64,000 nucleotides of DNA, from NCBI GenBank assembly GCA_963703655.1, contig CAVPFA010000005.1, positions 186,001 through 250,000 on the forward strand. The letters are read 5' to 3'. The translations under genes were made by a program, and so were the position numbers. Every line of letters starts with the position of its first letter. Position 1 is the first letter of the stretch. The notes below the pieces were generated by a model. The model was not told where the DNA came from, searched no databases, and saw nothing but the letters and a program-made list of their open reading frames with translations. Positions 34,541-43,035 of this stretch are shown here, one piece after another. Source of the stretch: CAVPFA01 sp963703655. Lineage in GTDB: Bacteria; Actinomycetota; Acidimicrobiia; Acidimicrobiales; Bog-793.

Positions 34541-35823
34541 TCGAACCGCACTAGGTGATGGCTTTGCCGCCCCCTCCGCAGCACGACGTAACGGTCCTGG
34601 AGCAGGTCGCCGCGCCCGAGGCGCGCTTCGGCCTCGTTTCGGCGGCGATTGTTGACGTACAAGCCGCCTTGGGCCAGTGCCGTACGCGCCTCGGTCTTCG
34701 AGCGAAAAAGGCCGGCCGAAACGAGCACGCCGGCGAGCTCGAGGCCTTCACCGTCGAGCGACGAACGTGGAAGTGTCGATGACGGAGCGTCCGCGAAGAC
34801 CTCGAGAAGGGTCTTCTCATCGAGCGCGGCGATGTCCTCGGAGAACAGCGCCTGGGAGGCCGCCTTTGCTCGTTCGGTCTCCGTCACGCCGTGAACGAGG
34901 GTGCAGACCGCCTCAGCGAGCGCGTGCTGCGCGCTCCTGCGCTGCGGCCGCTCGGCAAGCTCGCGGTCAAGGTCGAGGATCTCCTCGTGGGAGAGGAACG
35001 TGAACGAGCGCAGCAGGCCCGCCACCTCGCCGTCGGGGGTGCGCAGGAAGAACTGGTACAGCTCGTAGGGCGACGACCTCTTCGCATCCAGCCAGATCGC
35101 CCCGGACTCGCTCTTGCCGTACTTGGTCCCGTCCTCACGGAGCAGCAGCGGCCAGGTCAAGGCGAACGCCTCGGCTCCTCGCACCTTCCGGATGAGCTCG
35201 AGGCCCATCGTGATGTTGCCCCACTGGTCGCTCCCGCCGAGCTGGAGGCGACACCCGTAGGAGTCGTGCAGGTGGAGGTAGTCGTAGGCCTGGAGCAGCA
35301 TGTAGCTGAACTCGGTGTAGGAGATTCCCTGGTCGGGCCTTTCGAGCCTGGACCTGACCGACTCCTTCGCGATCATCTGGTTCACCGTGAAGTGCTTGCC
35401 CACGTCGCGGAGGAAATCGACGTAGCCGTACGGGCGGAGCCACTCGGAGTTGTCGAGCAGGAGGCCCCGGGCTTCGCCGGCCTCGGCCGAAAGATCGAGG
35501 AACCGCCCGAGCTGGGCCCGGATTCCCTCGACGTTCGCCGCGAGCTGCTCAGCCGAGAGCAGAGGTCGCTCGTCCGATTTGCCACCGGGGTCTCCGATCA
35601 GGCCGGTGCCGCCGCCCGCTAGGAGGATGGGACGATGGCCGGCGTTTTGCAGCCGGCGCAGCGTGAGGATCCCGAGGAGATTGCCGACGTGCAGGCTGTC
35701 AGAGCTCGGGTCGAACCCGGCATAGGCCGTCGTCGTTCCGGAGTCGAGCAGCGGCCAGAGGGCGTCGTCGCTCACCTGGTGCACGAGGCCGCGAAAAGCG
35801 AGATCCTCCGAGAGCGCCGGCAT
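34537..35823 (-). CDS. tyrS: Tyrosyl-tRNA synthetase
   Basis: 428 residues. Charges tRNA-Tyr. The class I HIGH-like motif is SDSLHVGNLLGILTLRRLQN (about residue 45), tyrosine-binding residues are in ISYTEFSYMLLQAYDYLHLH and LQLGGSDQWGNITMG, and the KMSKS-like motif is DGTKYGKSESGAIWLD (about residue 238). The C-terminal S4-like RNA-binding domain has LFRSKTEARTALAQGGLYVN. No T-box leader is visible. The upstream 275 bp contains a GC-rich repeat and a palindromic element instead. Confidence 0.97.
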   Translation of the reverse strand: MPALSEDLAFRGLVHQVSDDALWPLLDSGTTTAYAGFDPSSDSLHVGNLLGILTLRRLQNAGHRPILLAGGGTGLIGDPGGKSDERPLLSAEQLAANVEGIRAQLGRFLDLSAEAGEARGLLLDNSEWLRPYGYVDFLRDVGKHFTVNQMIAKESVRSRLERPDQGISYTEFSYMLLQAYDYLHLHDSYGCRLQLGGSDQWGNITMGLELIRKVRGAEAFALTWPLLLREDGTKYGKSESGAIWLDAKRSSPYELYQFFLRTPDGEVAGLLRSFTFLSHEEILDLDRELAERPQRRSAQHALAEAVCTLVHGVTETERAKAASQALFSEDIAALDEKTLLEVFADAPSSTLPRSSLDGEGLELAGVLVSAGLFRSKTEARTALAQGGLYVNNRRRNEAEARLGRGDLLQDRYVVLRRGRQSHHLVRFE

Positions 35824-35870
35824 GTTCCAAGCGTGCCACGACCGCGGTGCCGGGAGCGAGCGCCGGCAGC

Positions 35871-36014
35871 GGGCGGGGCCGGCGGGCGCGGCGGCCGGCG
35901 GGGCCGGCGGGCGGGGCCGGCGGGGCCGGCGGAGCCGCTGGCGGGGCTGGGCGGCGGGGCCAGCGGGGACCGGCTGGGGCCGGCGCGGCGGGGCCGGCGG
36001 GGCCGGCGGGCGCT
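35871..36014. repeat. GC-rich simple repeat upstream of tyrS
   Basis: Degenerate units of gcggggccggcgg are repeated through about 145 bp in the 275-bp gap between tyrS and menD. A shorter relative (ggcggcggccggcggcgggc) flanks the palindrome beside the IS at 21183-21220. No coding signal was seen. Confidence 0.65.
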
Positions 36015-36020
36015 GGGACC

Positions 36021-36071
36021 CGACGTGTTAGGACTTTTGTGGACTCTGCCCACACAACCATTAGCACGTCG
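36021..36071. repeat. Intact palindromic element downstream of menD
   Basis: Left arm cgacgtgttaggac... (36021-36044), loop TCTGC (36045-36049) and right arm ccacacaaccattagcacgt... (36050-36071). The outer 22 bases of each arm match in 17 positions. The left arm is 21 of 24 identical to the palindrome arm split by the IS at 21236-21259. It begins 27 bases after the menD stop on the minus strand and could also act as a terminator, but has no U-tract. Confidence 0.75.
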
Positions 36072-36098
36072 CGGGCCGGCCGGCTCAGGCCGGCGCCG

Positions 36099-37883
36099 TC
36101 AACCCAGGGCGAGGGCTACTTCGGCCTCGAGCTCGGTGTGGAGCGCCACGTTCGCCTTTCGGTCAGTGCGCACGACGACGACGGCTGTACCCCGCCGCAC
36201 AGCGTGCGACAGCGCCAGGTCGAGTTGTGCCGGGACCTCGAACGAGGATCCGACTTGGATCGTGTTGCAACCGGCCGCGCGGGCGAGGTCAGCGACGTCG
36301 ATCCTCTGAGGCGTGCCGAACAGCCTTTCGAACGTCGCCTCGTCGAGCTCGGCGACCTGCGGAAGAAACGAGAAGATGCCACCGCCGCCGTTATCCAGGA
36401 CTACCAGCACCGCTGGCACGACGGGCTCGCGCCGCCCGCGCACCAGTGCCGTCATGTCGTGCAAGAACGCCAGGTCGCCGAGGAGGCCGACGACAGGGCC
36501 ACCAGTGCCGGCCGCAGCCGCGGCGACGCCGAGCGTCGTGGACGCGACACCGTCGATCCCGTTGGCGCCCCGGTTCGCCAGCACGCGCGGTGGGTCCGAG
36601 CGCGGCGCAGCGAACCATTCGAGATCGCGCACCGGCATCGAGGACGACGCGACCACGGTCGACCCAGGGGGCGACCAGGCGAACAATGACCGCGCCACGC
36701 CGGGCTCGGTCGGATCCGACCGACAAGCCAGGACTCCGTCGATCGCACGTTGAGCAGCCGCCTCAGCCTGCGCCCATTCCGACGACCAGGCCGGCGGAGC
36801 CGCCCGCGCCGCCCCCACCACCCGCCCCGGCGCGCCACCGTCAGGCACGCGCAGGATCACTGCCTCCATGAGCAGATCCGGGTCAGCAGGGATCACGAGG
36901 TCTGCCTCGCGACCGGGATCCCTCCAGGCCCAATGAGGGTCGACGAGCACATGGACGCCGCCGGCCGCGGCGCTGGCCGCCAGCCAGTTCGCCATTACCT
37001 TCGACGCCCACGGGGCCCCGATGCGCAGTACCACCTCGGGAAGGTGCTCCTTTGCGAAGCTCTCGACTCGCAACAGGGCATCGGCGGCGGCGACGGTCGG
37101 CGCACCCGGCTCGCCGGGGACGCGAGCTCCGGACCTTGGGTCGGCCAGCACCGGCCAGCCGAGGATGGCGGCGAGGAGGCGGACCGTTTCGGGGCGCCCG
37201 GCACCGGCGCCGGCAATGATCACACCCTTGGCCGTGGGCCGCGCGATCCCGACCAGAGCGTCGAGCGATCCTGGCTCGAGAGCCCGGCGAACGCGCTCGA
37301 CCCGGTGCCACGGCCTGCCGTTGCTGCGCCCCGGCTGCGGCTCACCGGGAAGTGCGCTCAGAGGCTCTCGAAACGCAAGGTTTGCGTGCACCGGACCCGG
37401 GCCCATCGGGCCGGCCGTCGCCTCGGCGACGAGACGGCTCGCGATCGATCGCCAACTCGGTCGGGCCGCGTCGTCGGGGACGCCGGGGTCAACTGCCCAT
37501 CGAAGCGCGCCGGCGAACAGGCCTACCTGCTCGACGGTCTGCGCCGCCCCGACGTGATGGAGCTCCGGCGGGCGGTCTGCAGTGCACACGATGAGCGGGA
37601 CACGGGACAAATGGGCCTCCACGATTGCCGCATGCACTTCCACCGCCGCTGTTCCACTAGTGGTCACGAGCACCGCCGGCCTACCGGTTGCGAGCCCTAT
37701 GCCAACGGCGAAGAAGGCGGCTGACCGCTCGTCCAGATGGACGTGTAGAGCGATGCGGCCGTCGCGCGCGAGCGCGACCGCGAGCGGCGTCGAGCGCGAT
37801 CCGGGAGCCACAACGGCGTCGGTCAGCCCGCCGCGTACCCACTCGTCGACGAGCGTGGCCGAGAAGTCAGCCGCTACCGTCAC
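36099..37883 (-). CDS. menD: SEPHCHC synthase (MenD)
   Basis: 594 residues from GTG 37883. The thiamine diphosphate enzyme joins isochorismate and 2-oxoglutarate in menaquinone synthesis. The N-domain has DAVVAPGSRSTPLAVALARD and LHVHLDERSAAFFAVGIGLA with the catalytic Glu. PAVLVTTSGTAAVEVHAAIV and VPLIVCTADRPPELHHVGA are family-typical. The TPP motif region is VVGLLGDLAFLHDMTALVRG and VVLDNGGGGIFSFLPQV. Only 5 bp separate it from the divergent menH start. Isochorismate synthase (menF) and menC are not in the window. Confidence 0.95.
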   Translation of the reverse strand: MTVAADFSATLVDEWVRGGLTDAVVAPGSRSTPLAVALARDGRIALHVHLDERSAAFFAVGIGLATGRPAVLVTTSGTAAVEVHAAIVEAHLSRVPLIVCTADRPPELHHVGAAQTVEQVGLFAGALRWAVDPGVPDDAARPSWRSIASRLVAEATAGPMGPGPVHANLAFREPLSALPGEPQPGRSNGRPWHRVERVRRALEPGSLDALVGIARPTAKGVIIAGAGAGRPETVRLLAAILGWPVLADPRSGARVPGEPGAPTVAAADALLRVESFAKEHLPEVVLRIGAPWASKVMANWLAASAAAGGVHVLVDPHWAWRDPGREADLVIPADPDLLMEAVILRVPDGGAPGRVVGAARAAPPAWSSEWAQAEAAAQRAIDGVLACRSDPTEPGVARSLFAWSPPGSTVVASSSMPVRDLEWFAAPRSDPPRVLANRGANGIDGVASTTLGVAAAAAGTGGPVVGLLGDLAFLHDMTALVRGRREPVVPAVLVVLDNGGGGIFSFLPQVAELDEATFERLFGTPQRIDVADLARAAGCNTIQVGSSFEVPAQLDLALSHAVRRGTAVVVVRTDRKANVALHTELEAEVALALG

Positions 37884-37888
37884 GTCCG

Positions 37889-38872
37889 ATGACCTCGGGA
37901 CACACCGGGCCGGCCGGCGAGCAGACCCCGCCCGGGCTGGCCGGCGAGCAGAAGGGGCCGGCGGACGCCCGAACCGGTCCGGCCGGCCCCCGCGCCGGCC
38001 GGCCGCCAGCGCTCCACACGACGAGGCGCGGCGACGGACCGAGGATCGTCCTCGTTCACGGGTTCACCCAGACGGGGAGGTCGTGGCACCGCGTCTCTCG
38101 TGAGCTCGAAGGCGATTTCGAAGTCGTCGTGCCGGACCTTCCCGGTCACGGCTGCTCGCCGCTTCCGGACCCCGACGCCGGCGACGGGCTCGCTGAGGCA
38201 GCTCAGGCCCTCGGCGACGCCGGCGGGAGGGCTTCCTATGTCGGCTACTCGCTCGGCGGCCGGTGTTGCCTGCATCTGGCGCTGCTGGCACCGCATCTGG
38301 TCGAGCGCCTCGTCGTCGTCGGGGCGCACCCGGGCATCCCCGACGAGCCGGGTCGCCGGCTCCGCCGGCAAGCCGACGACGAGCTCGCCGCTCATCTCGC
38401 ACGCGGCGGCGACGCTATGGTGCCGGAATTCGTCGACACGTGGCTTGCAGGACCGCTCTTCGCGCACCTGACCGCGGACCAGGCCGACCGGCCCTCGCGC
38501 CTCGAGAACTCCGCCGCCGGGCTGAGCGCCTCGCTGCGAACGGCCGGGACCGGCACGCAGTCTCCGTTGTGGGAGCGTCTCGCCGAGCTCGAGATGCCGG
38601 TGGTCGTCGTGGCCGGGGCTCTCGACGACAAGTTCAGGGCGGTCGCGATTGAGACAGTGGACGCGATCGGGGACAACGCGCGGCTGGTCCTCGTCGCCGA
38701 TGCCGGCCACGCGGTTCCCTTCGAGCAGCCCGGTGCGTTCGTGGCGCTGGTGCGGGAGTTCTTCGGGGCCGGAGTCGTGCGGGAGTTCCTCGGGGCCGGC
38801 GACCAAGCGCGGTCGCGCGATCGAGGTCAAAGCACGATTCCCAGGGCGAGCAGCGCCCCGAACGCCAGTTGA
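37889..38872 (+). CDS. menH: Alpha/beta hydrolase, probable MenH (SHCHC synthase)
   Basis: About 327 residues from ATG 37889. MenH eliminates pyruvate from SEPHCHC to give SHCHC, the step after MenD. The fold begins LHTTRRGDGPRIVLVHGFTQ, the nucleophile elbow is ASYVGYSLGGRCCLHLALLA (Ser), and the Asp and His lie in VVAGALDDKFRAVA and VADAGHAVPFEQPGAF. The first 45 residues are Gly/Pro-rich and come from a 27-bp tandem repeat, so the functional start may be later. A second 27-bp duplication doubles VREFFGAG near the C-terminus, and the end overlaps menA by 46 bases. Confidence 0.85.
   Translation: MTSGHTGPAGEQTPPGLAGEQKGPADARTGPAGPRAGRPPALHTTRRGDGPRIVLVHGFTQTGRSWHRVSRELEGDFEVVVPDLPGHGCSPLPDPDAGDGLAEAAQALGDAGGRASYVGYSLGGRCCLHLALLAPHLVERLVVVGAHPGIPDEPGRRLRRQADDELAAHLARGGDAMVPEFVDTWLAGPLFAHLTADQADRPSRLENSAAGLSASLRTAGTGTQSPLWERLAELEMPVVVVAGALDDKFRAVAIETVDAIGDNARLVLVADAGHAVPFEQPGAFVALVREFFGAGVVREFLGAGDQARSRDRGQSTIPRASSAPNAS
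37907..37960. repeat. 27-bp tandem repeat in the menH 5' end
   Basis: gggccggccggcgagcagac... (37907-37933) and gggctggccggcgagcagaa... (37934-37960) are adjacent and in frame. They encode a duplicated GPAGEQ/GLAGEQ segment ahead of the conserved hydrolase fold. Confidence 0.65.
38750..38803. repeat. 27-bp tandem duplication in the menH 3' end
   Basis: gtgcgggagttcttcggggc... (38750-38776) is followed by gtgcgggagttcctcggggc... (38777-38803), with four mismatches. It encodes VREFFGAGV followed by VREFLGAGD after the last conserved helix. Confidence 0.8.
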
Positions 38873-39771
38873 AGGGTTCCGGTCCTGATCAGTGCCGTGA
38901 CGAGGTCACGACCCTGCGCCCCCATCAGCACGCGGCGAAGAGGCGGCAGCGCCGGGATCACGGCCAGTAACGCCAGCAGCGCAGCCGGCCGCCAGAAGGC
39001 GACGACGATTGCAAACGCGAGCGCACCTACGACACAAAAGGCGTAGAACTTGCGTGTCGCCGGCTCCCCGAGACGCACCGCCAAGGTGTTCTTTCCCGAG
39101 CGCCGGTCGCTCCCAATGTCGCGGAGATTGTTGACCACCAGCAGGGCGGTCGCGAGGAGACCGACCGGCACGGCCGCGACAACGGCGAGGGCCGTGACGC
39201 GCCCAAGGCTGAGATAGGCCGTCCCGATGACCGCGACCAGGCCGAAGAAGACGAAGACGAAGACCTCGCCGAAGCCCGCGTACCCGTAGGGCCGGGGCCC
39301 ACCGGTGTAGAACCAACCGGCGGCTACGCACCCGCCGCCGACGACGAGCAGCCATGGCGTCGTGGCGAGCGCGAGCACGAGACCGGCCACGCAGGCGATG
39401 CCGAATGCGCAGAAGGACGCCGCCCGTACCTCGCGGGGATGGGCGAGGCCGCTCGCAACGAGTCGAACCGGTCCGACCCGTTCGGAATCGGTGCCGCGAA
39501 TGCCGTCGGAGTAGTCGTTCGCATAGTTCGTACCGATCTGGATGGCGAGGGCGACGATGAGCGCGTACAGCGACCGCCACCAGATCACCGAGCCGTCCGC
39601 CGACGCGACCGCCGTCCCGACGACGACCGGTACCACCGCAGCCGGGAGCGTGCGTGGCCGGGCGCCGGCCACCCAGTCGCGTGCGGTGGTCAAGGACCGG
39701 GCACGGTCGCGCTCAGGGGCGCCGCGGGAACCGTGAGTAATCGGGGCGGCGTTTCTCGACATACGCGTCAC
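38827..39771 (-). CDS. menA: 1,4-Dihydroxy-2-naphthoate polyprenyltransferase
   Basis: 314 residues from ATG 39771. An integral membrane UbiA-family enzyme that attaches the isoprenoid chain to DHNA. The first Asp-rich motif is GTNYANDYSDGIRGTDS, the second LLVVNNLRDIGSDRRSGKNT. Eight or so hydrophobic helices include VVPVVVGTAVASADGSVIWW and TALAVVAAVPVGLLATALLV. The start is 59 bases inside menB. A TTG at 39693, just after the menB stop region, is an alternative that would remove 26 non-conserved residues. Convergent overlap with menH. Confidence 0.95.
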   Translation of the reverse strand: MTRMSRNAAPITHGSRGAPERDRARSLTTARDWVAGARPRTLPAAVVPVVVGTAVASADGSVIWWRSLYALIVALAIQIGTNYANDYSDGIRGTDSERVGPVRLVASGLAHPREVRAASFCAFGIACVAGLVLALATTPWLLVVGGGCVAAGWFYTGGPRPYGYAGFGEVFVFVFFGLVAVIGTAYLSLGRVTALAVVAAVPVGLLATALLVVNNLRDIGSDRRSGKNTLAVRLGEPATRKFYAFCVVGALAFAIVVAFWRPAALLALLAVIPALPPLRRVLMGAQGRDLVTALIRTGTLQLAFGALLALGIVL

Positions 39772-40549
39772 GTCCCTCCTGGCCTTCCTCGGTCATGTAG
39801 AAGAGCATCGTCGCGTCCCCGGCGAGCTGCTGGATCCCCGCCAGGCCGTCGTCGGCGGCGTTGAAGCTCGCCTTCAACATGCGAAGTGCGATCGGCGACA
39901 GCGCCAGCATCTCGCGGCACCACTGCAGCGTCTCCGCCTCCAACAGATCGAGCGGCACGACCGCGTTCACGAGCCCCCAGTCGAGAGCTTGAGCGGCGTC
40001 GTACTGCCGGCAGAGGAACCAGACCTCCTTGGCGCGTCTCAGACCGATCGTCCTCGCGAGGAGCCCTGCACCGTAGCCCCCGTCGAAGCTGCCGACTTTG
40101 GGGCCCGTCTGGCCAAAACGTGCGTTGTCGGCAGCGATCGTGAGGTCACATACGAGATGCAGCACCTGGCCGCCACCGATGGCGTAACCCGCGACCATCG
40201 CCACGACCGGCTTGGGCAGACGACGGATCTGTATCTGCAGATCGAGGACGTTCAGGCGGCCGATGCCGCGCTTCGCCACCTCGTCGTCGCCCAGATAGCC
40301 GTCGTCACCCCGTATCCGCTGGTCCCCTCCCGAGCAGAAGGCGTCAGGTCCCTCGCCTGTCAGGATGACGACACCAACCTCCGGGTTGTCGCGCGCGATG
40401 TCGAACGCGCGGGAGAGCTCGAAGAGCGTCTGGGGGCGGAAGGCATTTCGCACCTCCGGCCGGCAGATGGTGAGCTTCGCGATCCCCTCGGTCGTCTCGT
40501 AACGGATGTCCTCGAAATCGCCGTGTCTCGTCCAGGTCGTGACGGCCAT
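39713..40549 (-). CDS. menB: 1,4-Dihydroxy-2-naphthoyl-CoA synthase
   Basis: 278 residues from ATG 40549 (an ATG at 40576 would add nine). A crotonase-fold enzyme that closes the second naphthoquinone ring. Oxyanion-hole and active-site motifs are AFCSGGDQRIRGDDGYLGDD, PVVAMVAGYAIGGGQVLHLV and FGQTGPKVGSFDGGYGAGLL. The C-terminus GRDAYVEKRRPDYSRFPRRP is the MenB-specific ending that covers the active site. It is divergent from menE, with about 50 bp between the starts. Confidence 0.97.
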   Translation of the reverse strand: MAVTTWTRHGDFEDIRYETTEGIAKLTICRPEVRNAFRPQTLFELSRAFDIARDNPEVGVVILTGEGPDAFCSGGDQRIRGDDGYLGDDEVAKRGIGRLNVLDLQIQIRRLPKPVVAMVAGYAIGGGQVLHLVCDLTIAADNARFGQTGPKVGSFDGGYGAGLLARTIGLRRAKEVWFLCRQYDAAQALDWGLVNAVVPLDLLEAETLQWCREMLALSPIALRMLKASFNAADDGLAGIQQLAGDATMLFYMTEEGQEGRDAYVEKRRPDYSRFPRRP

Positions 40550-40599
40550 TTGACGAAGGCTAATGCCGGCCGGCACGGCACCCCCGTACGCTTGGGGAC

Positions 40600-41766
40600 G
40601 TGCGCCGGCTCGTGGCCCTCGCTATGCCCGGCGGGGCGGCGTTCGCCGACGCGCTCAGACGCTGCTGGGACGACGGCGACGCCGTGCTCCCACTAGACCT
40701 CCGGCTGGCCCGGCCTGCGAGACAGCAGGTCCTCGAAGCTCTTCGTCCCTCGATCGTCCTCGATGCTTCGGGCCGGTCGGCTGCACGACCCGATGGCGAG
40801 CCGGTCGAGGACGGCGACGCTCTGGTAGTCGCGACGAGCGGGACGACCGGCGAGCCGAAGGGCGTGATCCTCACGCATGCGGCCGTCGAGGCCTCGGCTC
40901 GGGCGACGAGCACTTATCTCGCCGTCGATCCGGCGCGGGACCGCTGGCTCGCGTGCCTGCCGCTCGCCCACGTCGGAGGACTCTCGGTTGTCACGAGGGC
41001 GCTGGTGACCGGGACGCCTGTGGAGATCCATCACCGTTTTGCCGAGGAGGACGTGAGGAGCGCCGCACGGGACCGGGGCGCGACGCTCGTTTCGCTCGTG
41101 CCAGTCTCCCTTGCCCGGCTCGGGTTGGAAGGTGCGACCCTGTTCCGGGCGATCGTCCTGGGCGGCCAGCAGCCGCCTGCCGGCCGGCCGTCGAATACCG
41201 TCGCCACCTACGGCATGACCGAGACGGGCTCGGGGGTCGTCTACGAAGGCGTCGCGCTCGAGGGCGTGGAGGTGAGGATCGAGGCGGGCGAGGTCTGGAT
41301 CCGCTGCCCGATGCTGCTCCGCGCGTACCGGGACGGGACCGACCCGAAGACCCCCGACGGCTGGTTCGCGACGGGCGACGCCGGCGACCTCGACTCGACG
41401 GGCCGGCTCCGGGTTCACGGCAGGTTGGACGACGTCGTGATCTCGGGCGGCGAGAACATCTGGCCGGCGCAGGTCGAAGCGGTGCTCGGGCGCCATCGGT
41501 CGGTCCTCGACGTAGCGGTCGGCGGCCGCCCGGACGCACAGTGGGGTTCCCGCGTCGTCGCCTACGTCGTGCTGTCACCGGTCGTGCAAGGTACGGAGCC
41601 GGCCGCGATCCTCGGCGATCTGCGCGAGCTGGTGAAGGAACGCCTGTCCCCCTTCGCGGCGCCGCGCGAGCTCGTCGTCGTGGCGGAGCTCCCACGAACC
41701 GAGATCGGCAAGGTCCGCCGGGCCGAGCTCGCAAGCCTTGTCGGCCTTTCGGCCCGCATCGCCTGA
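40600..41766 (+). CDS. menE: o-Succinylbenzoate-CoA ligase
   Basis: 388 residues from GTG 40600, short for the AMP-binding superfamily but usual for actinobacterial MenE. Activates o-succinylbenzoate. The P-loop is ALVVATSGTTGEPKGVILTH, followed by WLACLPLAHVGGLSVVTRAL. A5 is TVATYGMTETGSGVVYEG, A7/A8 GWFATGDAGDLDSTGRLRVH and GRLDDVVISGGENIWPAQVE, and the catalytic Lys is in LPRTEIGKVRRAELASL. Convergent with the alcohol dehydrogenase gene. Confidence 0.93.
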   Translation: MRRLVALAMPGGAAFADALRRCWDDGDAVLPLDLRLARPARQQVLEALRPSIVLDASGRSAARPDGEPVEDGDALVVATSGTTGEPKGVILTHAAVEASARATSTYLAVDPARDRWLACLPLAHVGGLSVVTRALVTGTPVEIHHRFAEEDVRSAARDRGATLVSLVPVSLARLGLEGATLFRAIVLGGQQPPAGRPSNTVATYGMTETGSGVVYEGVALEGVEVRIEAGEVWIRCPMLLRAYRDGTDPKTPDGWFATGDAGDLDSTGRLRVHGRLDDVVISGGENIWPAQVEAVLGRHRSVLDVAVGGRPDAQWGSRVVAYVVLSPVVQGTEPAAILGDLRELVKERLSPFAAPRELVVVAELPRTEIGKVRRAELASLVGLSARIA

Positions 41767-41812
41767 GACCGGGCCGTACGCCGCTGGGGCTCGCTCGAAG
41801 ACAGGCCTGGGG

Positions 41813-42925
41813 TTACTCGAAGACGAGGACTCCCCGGATGTTGCGCCCCTCTCGCATGTCCGTGTAGCCGTCGTTGATCCCCTCGAGCGGGTAGGTCCGC
41901 GTGATGACCTCGTCGAGCAGAAGCTGGCCACCCTTGTAGAGCGAGAGCAGCTTCGGGATGTCCGCGCGGGGGTTGGCGCCTCCGAAAAGAGCACCGCGGA
42001 GCTCCTTTTGGAAGAGCGTGAGCTCGGACAGGCTCAGCTTCACGTCCGACTGCGTGAAGGGCGCTAGGGCCGTCACGATCACGGCGCCTCCCTTGTGGAC
42101 GAGGCTCATCGTCGGCGCGATGAGATCTCCACGAGCGACGTCGGTCGTGATGATCGCCGAATCGGCGAGCTGGCCCATCGTGAGGTCGTTCAGGAGTGCA
42201 AAGGCGGAGTAGACGTCCGGAGCCACGTGAGTGGCGCCGAAGGTCTTGGCCTGGTCGCGCTTCCACTCGAGGGGGTCAACGGCGACGATCCATTTCGCTC
42301 CCGCGATTCGAGCGCCCTGGATGGCGTTGACTCCGATGCCGCCGGCGCCCACGACCACGACGACGTCACCGGGCCCGACCCGCGCCACGTACACCGCCGA
42401 GCCCCACCCCGTCGTGACACCGCAACTGACGAGTGCGGCCTTGTCGAGCGGGAGCTCCGAGTCGATCTTGATCACGGAGGCCTCGTGCATCACCTGGTGC
42501 TCGGCGAAGGCCCCGATGAGCGAGAACGGTGAGAGCGGCACGCCATCGAGGCGCATGTACGCCTCACCGCCGCCGATCGGCGTTCCCCTCATCAGGTATG
42601 CGCCGAGGTCGCACAGGTTCTGATGCCCGGTCGCGCACCACCGGCACTTGCCGCAGCTCGGGATGAAGCTCATAACGACGTGGTCACCCGGTGCGACGCT
42701 CGTCACCCGTTCGCCGGCCTGCTCGACGACGCCCGCCCCTTCGTGGCCGCCCACGAGCGGCAGCTGAACCGGCAGATCACCGGTGACGGCGTGCTCGTCG
42801 GAGTGGCAGAGCCCGGCAGCCGCCATCCGTACCAGGACCTCGTCAGGACCCGGATCCCTGAGCTCGACCTCCTCGATCCGCCAGGGCGCATGCGTCTCGT
42901 GCAGGACAGCTGCATGGGTCTTCAC
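41813..42925 (-). CDS. NDMA-dependent alcohol dehydrogenase (zinc, MDR superfamily)
   Basis: 370 residues from GTG 42925, which has GGAG five bases upstream. The start KTHAAVLHETHAPWRIEEVE and LRDPGPDEVLVRMAAAGLCH match the NDMA-dependent (Rxyl_3153-like) family. Catalytic zinc ligands are in AAGLCHSDEH and VGGHEGAGVVEQAGERV. The structural zinc loop is CGKCRWCATGHQNLC. The cofactor-binding VVVVGAGGIGVNAIQGARI follows. Such enzymes hold a non-exchangeable nicotinamide and often work with mycofactocin (family knowledge). No mycofactocin genes are in this window. Confidence 0.9.
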   Translation of the reverse strand: MKTHAAVLHETHAPWRIEEVELRDPGPDEVLVRMAAAGLCHSDEHAVTGDLPVQLPLVGGHEGAGVVEQAGERVTSVAPGDHVVMSFIPSCGKCRWCATGHQNLCDLGAYLMRGTPIGGGEAYMRLDGVPLSPFSLIGAFAEHQVMHEASVIKIDSELPLDKAALVSCGVTTGWGSAVYVARVGPGDVVVVVGAGGIGVNAIQGARIAGAKWIVAVDPLEWKRDQAKTFGATHVAPDVYSAFALLNDLTMGQLADSAIITTDVARGDLIAPTMSLVHKGGAVIVTALAPFTQSDVKLSLSELTLFQKELRGALFGGANPRADIPKLLSLYKGGQLLLDEVITRTYPLEGINDGYTDMREGRNIRGVLVFE

Positions 42926-43035
42926 GTCACTCCGATCACGAAACGAGCCTCGTTCCGACGGTAGCACCGGAGCATTTTCGGCCCGCCCCACCAGGCCGCC
43001 CGGCGCCAGAACAGTCCCGGGTCAGACCACTGATG

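Noticed and set aside
35824..36098. Possible T-box leader before tyrS
   Set aside because: No specifier stem or T-box consensus; the gap is a GC-rich simple repeat plus a palindrome that starts after menD.
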